DNA of 44,151 nucleotides from CAYYMH01 sp964472785 (GTDB lineage: Bacteria > Zhuqueibacterota > Zhuqueibacteria > Thermofontimicrobiales > Thermofontimicrobiaceae), in assembly GCA_964472785.1 (NCBI GenBank), contig CAYYMH010000033.1:1-44151 (forward strand). Reading direction: 5' to 3'. The notes beneath the pieces are model-generated. The model worked only from the letters and a program-made list of their open reading frames with translations, searched no databases and had not been told where the DNA came from. The stretch's first letter is position 1. The number at the start of each line of letters is the position of its first letter. The translations under genes were made by a program, and so were the position numbers. Positions 35,067 through 43,721 of this stretch are shown here, one piece after another.

Positions 35067-35309
35067 ATGGATGATATACTGACAGAAAAAATAATTCAAA
35101 AATTGAAAGAATTACCGATTGTAAAGAAAAAAGCTTTGCTTGAATTAATTGAAGGTGAATCATCAAAAGAATTGAGAGATGACAAAAATCAAATCGATAA
35201 GTGGAGAAAGGAACTTTTAAGAACTTCTGTTTGGTCGGAATCGGAAATTGCCGAAATAACCAAAGCAAGGGATTACATTAACACATGGAAACCAAAACAA
35301 TACTTTTAG
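35067..35309 (+). CDS. Antitoxin of a VapBC-type pair
   Basis: ATG 35067 follows AAGGTGAG at the right distance; GTG 35061 is also in frame. The 80-residue, Lys/Glu-rich protein (TEKIIQKLKELPIVKKKALL, then WSESEIAEITKARDYINTWK) has the size and C-terminal toxin-wrapping segment expected of a PIN-toxin antitoxin. It overlaps the toxin gene by 25 bp in another frame. The DNA-binding fold is not obvious. Identification rests mainly on the partner. Confidence 0.65.
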   Translation: MDDILTEKIIQKLKELPIVKKKALLELIEGESSKELRDDKNQIDKWRKELLRTSVWSESEIAEITKARDYINTWKPKQYF

Positions 35310-35677
35310 ATTCAAGTATTATTATTGAATACTTCCGTAAGCAGAATAAATCGAAATCCGTTTTATATGATTTATCTGAAAAGTACCATTTCTGCATATC
35401 AGCAATAACAGTTTTTGAGATACAAATAGGTTTGAAAACAGAAAAACAGTGGGAAGATTATCAGATACTTACAAGTAATATGGAAATATTACCTGTTGAC
35501 GAATTATGTATTGATGAAGCTGTTAATATTTATCATTTCCTGAAGGAACAAAATAACCTACTCGAGTTGTCCGATCTATTTATCGCTGCTACAGCAAAAA
35601 GTAATACTCTGCCTTTAGCAACATTAAACGTTAAGCATTTTGAAAAAGTAAAAGGCCTTGAATTATTACTCAAGTAA
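35285..35677 (+). CDS. vapC: PIN-domain ribonuclease toxin (VapC family)
   Basis: This 130-residue protein starts at ATG 35285, inside the antitoxin gene. It is a complete PIN domain with the acidic site: Asp9 in LLDSSIIIEYF, Glu45 in TVFEIQIG, Asp97 in LELSDLFIAATA and the TLNVKHF motif near the end. VapC toxins cleave tRNA or rRNA with Mg2+ when freed from their antitoxin. Length and order are normal for the family. The pair sits alone in an AT-rich area between a decayed gene and a LysE-family gene, consistent with an acquired accessory module. The 283 bp after it show nothing recognisable. Confidence 0.85.
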   Translation: METKTILLDSSIIIEYFRKQNKSKSVLYDLSEKYHFCISAITVFEIQIGLKTEKQWEDYQILTSNMEILPVDELCIDEAVNIYHFLKEQNNLLELSDLFIAATAKSNTLPLATLNVKHFEKVKGLELLLK

Positions 35678-35960
35678 GAAAATTATCTCTCCAAAAGATT
35701 TAATACCGACGGCATAAAATCCTTTATCTGAAAAAATAATAATTTTTGATGAATTTATATCTTTGCATGTTTTGTTACAAGACATCAAATTCTTATGAAA
35801 GCTTTATTCAATTATTGAATTAAACCCGTGATTTTTTCGTGTTTCTGATGTTGTGGTTATATTAAAAGGTAAAAGTGTTACTATCAAATCGAACCAAAAA
35901 CTGAAATTTAAGTATAAAACTTGTCTAATCATGGAATTTCAAGGTTGATAAAAAATAGAT

Positions 35961-36578
35961 ATGATTTCATTGATGTTTACCGCTATCCTATTCGGTCTGT
36001 CCGCTGGCTTCTCTCCGGGACCACTGCAAACACTTGTCATTCGGCACACGTTGCAATTTAGTGTTAAAGAAGGTTTTAAAATCGCACTCTCACCGCTCAT
36101 TACTGATCTGCCAATCATTTTAATTGCCTTCATTATTTTGTCCCAATTAAAACAGGTGGAACTGATATTTGGGATAATTTCTCTGCTTGGAAGCGGGTTT
36201 GTTTTGTACCTGGCGTACGAAAGTTTCACCACCTCGACCGGAGGAGCGGCAATGATTACTGATCAACCAAAATCTCTCTGCAAAGGCGTTATTATAAACG
36301 CACTAAATCCGCATCCGTATATATTTTGGCTCACCGTTGGCGCACCACTGTTAATTGTTGTAAAGCAAGCAAATGTATATTTTCCGTTTATTTTTCTGCT
36401 GTGCTTTTACTCGATGCTTGTTGGATCGAAAATATTTCTCGCGCTGGTTACGGGAGAATTTAGCACCTTTTTAAAAAGCAGGGGATATGTTGCCATTATG
36501 AAAATTTTAGGCATTTTGCTTTTTATTTTTGCGCTGATTTTGTTCAAAGACTCACTGAAATTTTTTCAAATCATTTGA
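35961..36578 (+). CDS. LysE/RhtB-family amino-acid exporter
   Basis: This 205-residue integral membrane protein has ~6 hydrophobic segments and the family signature in the first helix, GLSAGFSPGPLQTLVIRHTL. Further features are the second-helix region ALSPLITDLPIILIAF, LGSGFVLYLAYESF and NALNPHPYIFWLTVGAPL, the conserved Asn-Pro-his segment of the family. LysE/RhtB proteins export amino acids or small amino-acid derivatives using the proton gradient; the substrate is not predictable. The ribosome site is weak. The stop is 33 bp before a phosphodiester glycosidase gene that has its own AGGAG. Confidence 0.85.
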   Translation: MISLMFTAILFGLSAGFSPGPLQTLVIRHTLQFSVKEGFKIALSPLITDLPIILIAFIILSQLKQVELIFGIISLLGSGFVLYLAYESFTTSTGGAAMITDQPKSLCKGVIINALNPHPYIFWLTVGAPLLIVVKQANVYFPFIFLLCFYSMLVGSKIFLALVTGEFSTFLKSRGYVAIMKILGILLFIFALILFKDSLKFFQII

Positions 36579-36611
36579 ATTTAATATAAATTATTTGACA
36601 GGAGTAAACCC

Positions 36612-37586
36612 ATGAAACGTTCTAACTTCAACCGACTTTGTTTTTCCGAAATTGCTTTGATTTTAATCGTGATTACGATTTCACTGACAAACTGTGAACG
36701 CAAACAAACAGCCACCACGACAGTCCCGATGAATTGGCAGCCGGTGGATTCGATCAACGCCAATTTGCCTGACGGGGTGAGGCTTTTCGCCGGCAAAAAC
36801 GATTCGCTACCGCTCAATGCCTGGTATGTTTCTGTTGATTTAAAGAGAGAAAACATAAAGGCTGACGTCGTAATGTCCGATGATACGACCGATAATCGGG
36901 AAACGGTCGCCAGTTTCGCCTCTGATCTTGGCGCCTGCGTGGTTGTTAATGCCGGTTACTTTCAAATGAATGAAGTTCCGTCCAGCCATGTCGGACTACT
37001 GCTTTGCAACGATTCCTTAATCTCACCAGCTACCCATTCGGTAAATCGAGGCGCCCAAACTTATCCTGTTGCCAGGGCTGCTATTGGATGGAATAAGGAG
37101 GAGCAGATCGATGTTGCCTGGGTGAGCACCAGAAACGATACAGTTTTCCAATGGCGACAACCCCGACAAAATGTGCCCGATCAACCGGCTGCTTATTTTA
37201 ATTTCAATCGTGCGAAAGTTTGGAAGGTCAGCGACGCGGTGAGTGCGGGACCTGCCCTTGTGGAAAATGGGAGCATGAACATCACCTCGGACCAGGAAGT
37301 GTTTTTTGGAACGTCGATTCCAAAAACACATCCGCGCACGGCGGCAGGATATTCCAAAGAAGGTGAATTAATTTTACTGGTGGTAGATGGAAGATACCCG
37401 GAAAGCCGCGGTGTCAATCTCGAGGAACTGGCACAACTGATGATCGATTTGGGAGCCGTGGAAGCGCTGAATTTAGACGGTGGCGGATCATCCACGCTTG
37501 TGGTGAATAATACGCTAATAAACAGACCGGAGGGGAAAACTTTTCAGCGGGAAGTGGTGTCAGCCATTGCAGTGTATTGTGAATGA
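36612..37586 (+). CDS. Phosphodiester glycosidase (NAGPA-like) lipoprotein
   Basis: This 324-residue protein starts at ATG 36612, with AGGAG eight bases upstream. The lipobox-like segment SLTNCERKQ marks Cys28 as the likely lipidated residue after a hydrophobic stretch. Residues ~70-324 match the NAGPA/DUF2233 fold: ACVVVNAGYFQM, HSVNRGAQTYPVARAAIGW, PRTAAGYSKEGELILLVVDG and LGAVEALNLDGGGSSTLVVN. The two motifs NAGYF and LDGGGSSTL carry the metal and catalytic site. Relatives remove GlcNAc from phosphodiester-linked sugars, as on lysosomal enzymes, teichoic-acid-like polymers or spore material. Here the natural substrate is unknown; location at the outer envelope is inferred from the lipobox. 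Confidence 0.85.
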   Translation: MKRSNFNRLCFSEIALILIVITISLTNCERKQTATTTVPMNWQPVDSINANLPDGVRLFAGKNDSLPLNAWYVSVDLKRENIKADVVMSDDTTDNRETVASFASDLGACVVVNAGYFQMNEVPSSHVGLLLCNDSLISPATHSVNRGAQTYPVARAAIGWNKEEQIDVAWVSTRNDTVFQWRQPRQNVPDQPAAYFNFNRAKVWKVSDAVSAGPALVENGSMNITSDQEVFFGTSIPKTHPRTAAGYSKEGELILLVVDGRYPESRGVNLEELAQLMIDLGAVEALNLDGGGSSTLVVNNTLINRPEGKTFQREVVSAIAVYCE

Positions 37587-37613
37587 AAATATAAATTCGG
37601 CATTTGAAAAGGC

Positions 37614-37660
37614 AAAAAAAATGACCCTGCTTTTTACAGGGTCATTTTTGATTTTTTTTG
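37614..37660. terminator. Bidirectional intrinsic terminator
   Basis: Stem ATGACCCTG (37621-37629) with CAGGGTCAT (37637-37645), extended by A-T pairs on both sides. It has a 7-nt loop, an A7 tract before and T5GATTTTTTTT after. It serves the phosphodiester glycosidase gene on the plus strand and the small secreted protein gene on the minus strand. Confidence 0.85.
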
Positions 37661-37672
37661 GGTTAGTAAAAA

Positions 37673-38011
37673 TTAGTCAATCTTCTGAACTTTGCTTCGG
37701 CTTTGCGGAACTGCTTTCTGATTATCTTTCGGATTTAAAACTTCCCGACCATCTATGGGTCTTAGGGAAAAAGAATCATCTTTTGAAAGTTCCAAGTCGT
37801 CAAACCTTTGGTTTACGTCAACTTTTATGAAACGATAAATTGGAAACAAACTGACTAATAAATCATCAATCACTTCCTTGTAAGTAATATTTTTGGCTTT
37901 TACTTCTCTGTCCAGATATACTTTTTCTCGTGCAAAAGAGTCAATTTGTAGAGTTAATAGCAGAGCAAATACTAAAGCTAATGTTCCGATAATTTTAATT
38001 TTTTTATTCAT
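37673..38011 (-). CDS. Small secreted protein of unknown function
   Basis: This 112-residue protein starts at ATG 38011 with AAGGAAC upstream. A clear signal peptide (residues 1-27, IIGTLALVFALLLTLQIDSFA) is followed by a charged mature part without Cys: EKVYLDREVKAKNITYKEVI, VSLFPIYRFIKVDVNQRFDD, ending SRSKVQKID. It matches no family I know. The shared terminator with the converging glycosidase gene, a good ribosome site and the signal peptide support that it is real. Confidence 0.6.
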   Translation of the reverse strand: MNKKIKIIGTLALVFALLLTLQIDSFAREKVYLDREVKAKNITYKEVIDDLLVSLFPIYRFIKVDVNQRFDDLELSKDDSFSLRPIDGREVLNPKDNQKAVPQSRSKVQKID

Positions 38012-38198
38012 TGTACTGTTCCTTTATTTTAAATTTTTTATTCAAATTATTTATCAATCTACTTCTATTTTATACAAACGGCGTGCCAGAGAATTCAAGC
38101 AAAATATGGTAAAGCTATAAGTGTAATAAAATTATTATGATACTTGACTGAATTGTTAACCAAATACTATTTTCAAAATTCATACTACCCATGTTAAA

Positions 38199-38357
38199 TG
38201 AGACAGACAATTGAGACAGTTGACGATGGCGACAAAAAAGATAATTTATAAGGTTATGAATAAATGAAAAATAGGTCGCTTTCAAAAAAGTTTGAAAAAA
38301 GATAAGTGTCTCAATAAAGTGTCTTGCTAATGTATGTAACTTTGAGCAAATGAGACA
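38199..38357. repeat. Cluster of TGAGACA repeats in a 379-bp gap
   Basis: TGAGACA occurs at 38199-38205, 38212-38218 and 38351-38357, and inverted (TGTCTCA) at 38307-38313. Two copies share AAATGAGACA. The gap 38012-38390 is otherwise AT-rich and non-coding. It could be a decayed small element or a binding-site cluster. Confidence 0.4.
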
Positions 38358-38390
38358 ATGTTTGAAAAGTGGTTTTTGGGTAAATAGCTA

Positions 38391-40322
38391 TTAATCGTTG
38401 GCAATGATTTTACACACGATAGAAGTGATGTCATCTTCCTGGTGTTGACTTTGATTGAATTTACGGGTTGCAGTGTATAGTTTATGGACAATTTTTTCAG
38501 CAGGCGCTTTTCGATTGTGTTTAATGAAATCAAGAATACGTGCATAACCGAACTGGTCATCGTTCAGCGATGTCGCTTCGGCAATGCCATCGGTGAGAAA
38601 TACGACCATATCTTTTGGATCAAGCTGGATCGTTTTGCCTTTTTCAATCTTATGGTCTTTCATAATGCCCAGCGGAATGCCGGTGCTTTCCAACACATGT
38701 TTGACGTCACCGTGTTTGTCCAGCAAATATGCCGGAACATGTCCCGCACTGGCGTAATTGAGTTGATTTTTAAAGGGATCAATTCGTGCTAAAATAAGGG
38801 TCACAAAGTTGATTTCGTCCAAATCTTCGCAGAGCTTTTTGTTCACCCAATTCAGGATAATACCCGGATCATTTTCAAATTTGGCAAATGCGCGCAGATA
38901 TGCACGCGTCGCAGTCATGATAAGCGCCGATCCAATACCATGACCGCTGACATCGGCAATCACCAGTCCCAAATTTCCGTTCTTCATGGGGATGAAATCA
39001 AAGTAATCCCCGCTCGTCTCCACTGCCGGATATGTCGCCCCTGCAATGTCATATCCGGGTAGAGACGGACTGGGGTGTAATAATCGCTGCTGGATCTCGC
39101 GGGCAATGGATAATTGTAATTCCTGTTCCTGCTTCTTTTTCAGATCGGTAATGTCTTTCAGCACAGACACATAATGATTTACCTGACCATTTTCATCCTT
39201 CATCGGTGTGATCGTTTGTTCACTCCAGTATAACGTGCCATTCTTCTTTTTGTTAATAATAGTTCCGCGGTAGGGTTTCCCCGAGCCGATTGTCTGCCAG
39301 AGCTCCTGATAAAATTTCTTGTCATGTTTCCCGGACCTCAAAATCGCTGGTTTTTGTCCCACCGCCTCTTCACGGCTGTAGCCGGTCGTTTCCTCAAAAG
39401 CCGGATTCACGTATTCGATGATGCCGTTTTTATCGGCAATGATCACACTGTCTGCGGTTTGCTCAACGGCATTGGATAATTTTTCCAATTCCTTTTCACG
39501 CTGTTTGCTTTCAGTAATATCATCTGTATGCACCATCACCAAATCCGATGGTAAGAACACATAGCGGATTTTCAAGTCTCTAATTTGATCGGTGCTGATG
39601 AATTGATAAGACAATTCACAACTGACTTCGCTCTTATCGCGGTAACATCGATGCATGTCTGCAATGATTTTCGAGGAATTCGGGTACATTTCACTCAATG
39701 ATTTCCCTACAAATTTATGAATGTGATGCTGCGTTAAGATGTCAGCAGCGTTATTGTAATCAAGTAACACAAAATCATCATCGCGCTTCTGCCAGACATA
39801 CGTCGGAATAGGAATCCCTTTGAACAAAGCTTTAAAACTTGCCTCGCTCTGCAGGTGCATCATTTCCGCTCGCTTCATCGCAGTCACATCGTTAAAAATA
39901 ACCACACCGCCGGTGATCGTACCGTTTTGATTGAGTGGTTTGGCAGAAATACTAATATAAACCCCTTCGGGGCGCTCCGGATTCCGAATCAGAATTAATT
40001 GATCATTGACCTCGTTTCCTTTCAATGCGTGGGCTAAGGGAAGCTGCTCCGAAGGAAAAGGAGTGTTTCCATCCGGATAATAGCAACCGTAAACCGCGGC
40101 CCAGTCAACTGAATCCACTTCTCTTTTGCCGATGCCTAAAATCTTTTCAGCGGCAGCATTAAAATATAGGAATTTGCCGTTTTTGTCAGCCACAATCACG
40201 CCGTCTTTGATGCTGTTCAGAATGGATTCCAGCTCATGTTTGGGCTGCACCGAATAGTGTTCATCCGTCTGCTTGTCCCGACGAGACCAGAGCTTTTCTA
40301 TTTTATCTAAAATTGTATTCAA
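38391..40322 (-). CDS. PAS-PAS-PAS-SpoIIE/RsbU-type protein phosphatase
   Basis: This 643-residue soluble protein starts at TTG 40322; GGAGT seven bases upstream supports that start. Three PAS-type sensor domains lie at ~28-150 (ILNSIKDGVIVADKNGKFLYFN), ~160-272 and ~278-398 (NAVEQTADSVIIADKNGIIEYVN, GYSREEAVGQKP). A short coiled segment (QEQELQLSIAREIQQRLLHP) leads into a PP2C/SpoIIE domain (~415-640) with the metal-binding motifs TSGDYFDFIP, VIADVSGHGIGSALIMT, ASAGHVPAYLL and VFLTDGIAEA. Such phosphatases dephosphorylate anti-anti-sigma factors or similar STAS proteins. No STAS or anti-sigma gene is nearby, so the target is elsewhere. Confidence 0.92.
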   Translation of the reverse strand: MNTILDKIEKLWSRRDKQTDEHYSVQPKHELESILNSIKDGVIVADKNGKFLYFNAAAEKILGIGKREVDSVDWAAVYGCYYPDGNTPFPSEQLPLAHALKGNEVNDQLILIRNPERPEGVYISISAKPLNQNGTITGGVVIFNDVTAMKRAEMMHLQSEASFKALFKGIPIPTYVWQKRDDDFVLLDYNNAADILTQHHIHKFVGKSLSEMYPNSSKIIADMHRCYRDKSEVSCELSYQFISTDQIRDLKIRYVFLPSDLVMVHTDDITESKQREKELEKLSNAVEQTADSVIIADKNGIIEYVNPAFEETTGYSREEAVGQKPAILRSGKHDKKFYQELWQTIGSGKPYRGTIINKKKNGTLYWSEQTITPMKDENGQVNHYVSVLKDITDLKKKQEQELQLSIAREIQQRLLHPSPSLPGYDIAGATYPAVETSGDYFDFIPMKNGNLGLVIADVSGHGIGSALIMTATRAYLRAFAKFENDPGIILNWVNKKLCEDLDEINFVTLILARIDPFKNQLNYASAGHVPAYLLDKHGDVKHVLESTGIPLGIMKDHKIEKGKTIQLDPKDMVVFLTDGIAEATSLNDDQFGYARILDFIKHNRKAPAEKIVHKLYTATRKFNQSQHQEDDITSIVCKIIAND

Positions 40323-40557
40323 AATTGGTACTCCAAATTATAAAATGCATAGACTTCTCTTAAGTTATCAGATTCATGTTGATGTTTTTGGATTCGACCT
40401 TTCTCCAATTATATTAAAAATTTATGAAAAAACAAATCGTACTTGATTTATTCGTATGTTTTTTGTAAAATAGGGTGGTAGCGATGCGGCTTCAAAAAAA
40501 ACATGATGAAAATAGATTTGTCAATAATGCATGACCAAAATATCCAGTGGTATTGTT

Positions 40558-40728
40558 AAACCCCTTCAGGGTTTTTATTGGATTTTTTGATGTGAATACT
40601 ACAAATGTCCAATCCTTTCGGGATTGAAGGCACATTTGAAAATCTGCTCTCCGTAACACAACACCGAAGGTGTTGAATATTTGTAGCAAATATCGGTATC
40701 CCAAAACTCAGCAACCCCGCAGGGGTTG
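40558..40728. repeat. Array of four hairpins at ~50-nt period
   Basis: Perfect small palindromes: AAACCC/GGGTTT (40558-40574), CAATCC/GGATTG (40610-40626), CAACACC/GGTGTTG (40659-40675) and CAACCCC/GGGGTTG (40712-40728). Their centres are 52, 49 and 53 nt apart. Compensating bases keep each stem perfect although the stem sequences differ. CTACAAAT (40599-40606) and ATTTGTAG (40679-40686) are an additional inverted pair. The rest of the 581-bp gap 40323-40903 continues with degraded repeats (ggctaaagcccctgc; cgagacttcagcctcg) and no gene. Confidence 0.65.
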
Positions 40729-40903
40729 AACATCAAAATGATTTTAAAAAAAGCAATGGAATTTGGCTAAAGCCCCTGCTAAAGATGGCAGGGTTAACTA
40801 ATTAAAAACAATGGCTAACACGAGACTTCAGCCTCGTGGATGGAAGCCAACAAGCTTGATTCTCAAAACAGAAAAATGTCCCTCAAAATACAAAGGAAAT
40901 AAC

Positions 40904-41347
40904 ATGCCAGAAAATCCCGAGCAAAACAAAAAAGTCAACACCGGCACCGCGATTGCTGTGATCGTCTTGGTGCTCGTCCTGACCTCGATTTTGGTTTACA
41001 GTTTCTATCAGCACAATTACTGCAAAGACGGCGATGATTTTTCGTTGGCGCAACCGAATGAGTTGTGGGGTATTGTGACGCAATTTGATCTGATGGAACA
41101 GCCGATAGATGATGCTGATTCGACACTTTCAGATGAAGCTCCAATCGCCCGGCTGGATAGCACCGCACAGGTAGTGGTTATCGAAACTGACGGGGAGTGG
41201 AAAAAAGTCGCCGTGCTGAATAAACTCAACGTGGAAAAAACCGGCTGGGTGGATTCCCGCAAAATCCGCTGCGCCCGCAATCTGACCCAATGGATGCGGG
41301 AACATTTAGCGAAGCCGGATACGACTCAAACTAATTCACTTCCATAG
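40904..41347 (+). CDS. Membrane-anchored SH3-like protein
   Basis: AAAGGA precedes ATG 40904 (147 aa). An upstream extension to 40811 is open but runs through repeat sequence and is rejected. Residues ~20-42 are one membrane helix (GTAIAVIVLVLVLTSILVYSF) after a short polar N-terminus. Residues ~55-125 look like a bacterial SH3 type 3 domain (WGIVTQFDLMEQP, IARLDSTAQVVVIETDGEWKK, EKTGWVDSRKIRC), which often binds peptidoglycan peptides or other proteins. The C-terminus is short and polar. The function is unknown. Confidence 0.65.
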   Translation: MPENPEQNKKVNTGTAIAVIVLVLVLTSILVYSFYQHNYCKDGDDFSLAQPNELWGIVTQFDLMEQPIDDADSTLSDEAPIARLDSTAQVVVIETDGEWKKVAVLNKLNVEKTGWVDSRKIRCARNLTQWMREHLAKPDTTQTNSLP

Positions 41348-41354
41348 TCGAAAT

Positions 41355-41516
41355 GCCTACAAAGCGCGAAGACTCGAAGAATAGAAAACTGATTTGATTA
41401 GCCACAGATTGGCACAGATGTTCCTTTATAATTTTTAAAATCGGTGTCAATTCGTGTAAATCCGTGGCATTTTTTTTATTTTTTTCCTCTGTGCCCTCGG
41501 TGCTCTCTGTGGCAAA
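41355..41516. repeat. Composite of dispersed intergenic repeats
   Basis: Three pieces adjoin: gcctacaaagcgcgaagac (from 41355), an inverted pair gccacagattggcacagatg ... gtgtaaatccgtggc (41401-41468), and cctctgtgccctcggtgctc then tctgtggcaaa (41486-41514). It contains both end types of the family found elsewhere in the window, so the two types belong together. Confidence 0.6.
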
Positions 41517-41558
41517 TAAACTCTCCGACAGTGACACGAAGAAATCGATCAGGAAAAA

Positions 41559-42929
41559 TCAGTTCAGCACCAAATCTTCCTTCCGAATTTGATGTTTATC
41601 AATTTTACTGTAAAGCGTGCCCCGGTGGATGTCGAGAATTTTGGCGGAGCGGCGGAGATTCCAGTTGGTTTCGATCAAAATTTTGGTGATCAGTTTTTTC
41701 TCAATTTCAGCCAATGTCATCACCGGAACATCAGCTCCATTTGATTTGTCGTCTGAAACACCGCGAATGTCCGGCGGGAGATTGGTTTCGGTGATCATGT
41801 TTTTTTCACAGAATACAACCGCCCGTTCAATTGTGTTCACCAGTTCTCTCACATTTCCGGGCCAGTGGTAGCCGGTTAAAATCGACAGCGCATTTGGTGA
41901 AATCAAGGTGATGGACTTATTCATCTGGGCGGCAAATTTATTTTGAAAGTGGGAAACGAGCAACGGAATGTCTTCCTTTCGTTCCCGCAGCGGCGGAATG
42001 TGGATGTTGATCACGTTCAGCCGGAAGAACAGGTCTTCGCGGAATTTTTTATCTTCCACAGCTTGTTTCAGATTTTGATTGGTCGCTGCCATCAAACGCA
42101 CATCCACCTGAATGGTTTCTCGTCCGCCCACCCGCTCGAAAGCCTGTGATTCTAAAACCCGGAGTAATTTGACCTGGGTAGAAACCGGCATGTCACCGAT
42201 TTCGTCGAGGAACAACGTGCCACCGTTGGCTGACTCGAATCGTCCGATGTGTCGGTTGATGGCAGATGTGAAGGCGCCTTTTTCATGTCCGAACAATTCA
42301 CTTTCAATAATATTCTCCGCTAAAGCTGCGCAGTTCATTTTAACAAACGGTTTGCCTTTGCGCTTGCTGGCATAATGGATTGCATGGGCGCAAAGTTCCT
42401 TGCCTGTTCCGCTTTTGCCGGTGATCAGCACCGTGGAGTCGGTTTTTGAAACCTGTTCAATCTGATTGACAATTTTTTGAATGGCTTTGCTGTGCCCGAT
42501 AAAATTTTTAGAACCGAACAGCTCATCCAGTTTGTGTTGCAGTGTATTTCGTTCCGAAACCAGTTCCTGTGATTTTACAATCCGCTCGATAAGCAGCGAT
42601 AGTTGTGTGGGATTGATCGGTTTGGTAATGTAGTCGTGCGCTCCTTTTTTGATGGCTTCCACGGCGGTTTCAATGGATGCATAGCCGGTAAAAATGACGA
42701 TGGAAACCTGGGGATCGTCCGAGAGAATTTTTTCCATCATCTCAATACCGTTCATTTTGGGCATGATCAGATCGATGAAGACAATTTTCGGACGATGTCT
42801 CTCATAGAGCTGAAGCCCTTGTTGCTCATTTTTGGCGACGAGACAGGTTAGATTTTTTGTTGAAAAAAAGCGTTCCATCAATTTCAGATCAACGAGATCG
42901 TCATCGATAACCAGAACTTTGTGTGACAT
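41559..42929 (-). CDS. NtrC-family sigma-54 response regulator
   Basis: This 456-residue protein starts at ATG 42929. The receiver (~1-122) has VIDDD, phospho-acceptor Asp53 in FIDLIMPKMNG and Lys103 in ITKPI. The AAA domain (~138-370) has Walker A GKSGTGKE (171-178), Walker B GGTLFLDEIGDMP, FREDLFFRLNV, and the contact loop GAFTSA (218-223), a variant of GAFTGA. The C-terminal Fis helix-turn-helix reads NWNLRRSAKILDIHRGTLYSKI. No kinase gene is adjacent, so it is an orphan regulator; the hybrid kinase and PAS-rich proteins of the window are possible partners. The two activators are paralogues with different effector loops. Confidence 0.93.
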   Translation of the reverse strand: MSHKVLVIDDDLVDLKLMERFFSTKNLTCLVAKNEQQGLQLYERHRPKIVFIDLIMPKMNGIEMMEKILSDDPQVSIVIFTGYASIETAVEAIKKGAHDYITKPINPTQLSLLIERIVKSQELVSERNTLQHKLDELFGSKNFIGHSKAIQKIVNQIEQVSKTDSTVLITGKSGTGKELCAHAIHYASKRKGKPFVKMNCAALAENIIESELFGHEKGAFTSAINRHIGRFESANGGTLFLDEIGDMPVSTQVKLLRVLESQAFERVGGRETIQVDVRLMAATNQNLKQAVEDKKFREDLFFRLNVINIHIPPLRERKEDIPLLVSHFQNKFAAQMNKSITLISPNALSILTGYHWPGNVRELVNTIERAVVFCEKNMITETNLPPDIRGVSDDKSNGADVPVMTLAEIEKKLITKILIETNWNLRRSAKILDIHRGTLYSKIDKHQIRKEDLVLN

Positions 42930-43079
42930 TTTAAATTTGATTCCCGATTGGTTAAAAATTATCGAAAAGTCCGCCGCATTTGTAGGAATGGCAATATGTA
43001 AAAATTCACGCCGCAGGCTGAGGGGCGTTCACCTGCGGCATGGTTAAAGGCAATGCTAATCATTTTATTAGCATCGCAA

Positions 43080-43721
43080 TTAAAAATATACCGGCGTTTT
43101 GATTAACTGGGAGAAATTTAAGAGAACTGATCTGGCGTTAGTTCCTGCTTTCACTTCCAAATCCCAATCTGCATCGTGAATATTTCCGGAGGCATTGTCG
43201 CTGGCTCTGACCGTAACGCCCGTTAAATAGGAAATCGCTTTGACGAATTTTTCACCGGCTTCACCCCAACCGATCTCACAACCGTAGATGTCAAGCGTCG
43301 CATTTGCTGAAAACAACTTGCCCATCGCTTTCCATTCGTCCATATTTTGGGTGACGGATTTCAAATCTACCAGCTCGTTAGCGCTTAACAGAATGCTTCC
43401 GGGTGCACCGTGACAGAAGAATGATAAATGATCGATTTTTTGTTTTTTCCACTCGATTAATTCTTCTAACGTCAAATTGATGGTGCGCAAATTTGCATCC
43501 TCAAAGTCGTAAACCACCACCACACCATATTCTTTGGTCGCTTCGGCAATTTTATTCGCATTCTGAATATTGCTGGAAATGAACAGCACATTCAGCTCGT
43601 TTTCGGAAACGGATTCCGCTTTTTTCGTTGCCACATCGTTATTGTTCCTCTCATCGCCTGCAAAAGCGATTAAACTCATTCCGAACAACAGAACAAAGAA
43701 TAACACATAACCCTTTTTCAT
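43080..43721 (-). CDS. Stand-alone secreted DUF4347-type (caspase-like fold) protein
   Basis: This 213-residue protein starts at ATG 43721 after AAGGGTTGGGAA. The signal peptide is residues 1-22 (ending IAFAG). After a polar linker, residues ~42-205 match DUF4347: NVLFISSNIQNANKIAEA, LSFFCHGAPGSILL, ATLDIYGCEIGWGEAGEKFV, YLTGVTVRASDNASG and DADWDLEVKAGT. His104 and Cys148 stand where a caspase-like His-Cys dyad would be. The domain is normally the N-terminal module of very large adhesins; here it is the whole protein. It may be a secreted peptidase or a remnant/partner of an adhesin. It shares no operon with neighbours. Confidence 0.75.
   Translation of the reverse strand: MKKGYVLFFVLLFGMSLIAFAGDERNNNDVATKKAESVSENELNVLFISSNIQNANKIAEATKEYGVVVVYDFEDANLRTINLTLEELIEWKKQKIDHLSFFCHGAPGSILLSANELVDLKSVTQNMDEWKAMGKLFSANATLDIYGCEIGWGEAGEKFVKAISYLTGVTVRASDNASGNIHDADWDLEVKAGTNARSVLLNFSQLIKTPVYF

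Noticed and set aside
40558..40728. CRISPR array
   Set aside because: The palindromic units differ in sequence, are shorter than CRISPR repeats, and no cas gene is present.
40811..40903. N-terminal extension of the SH3 membrane protein
   Set aside because: It reads through repeat DNA; AAAGGA and the short polar N-terminus before the membrane helix support ATG 40904.
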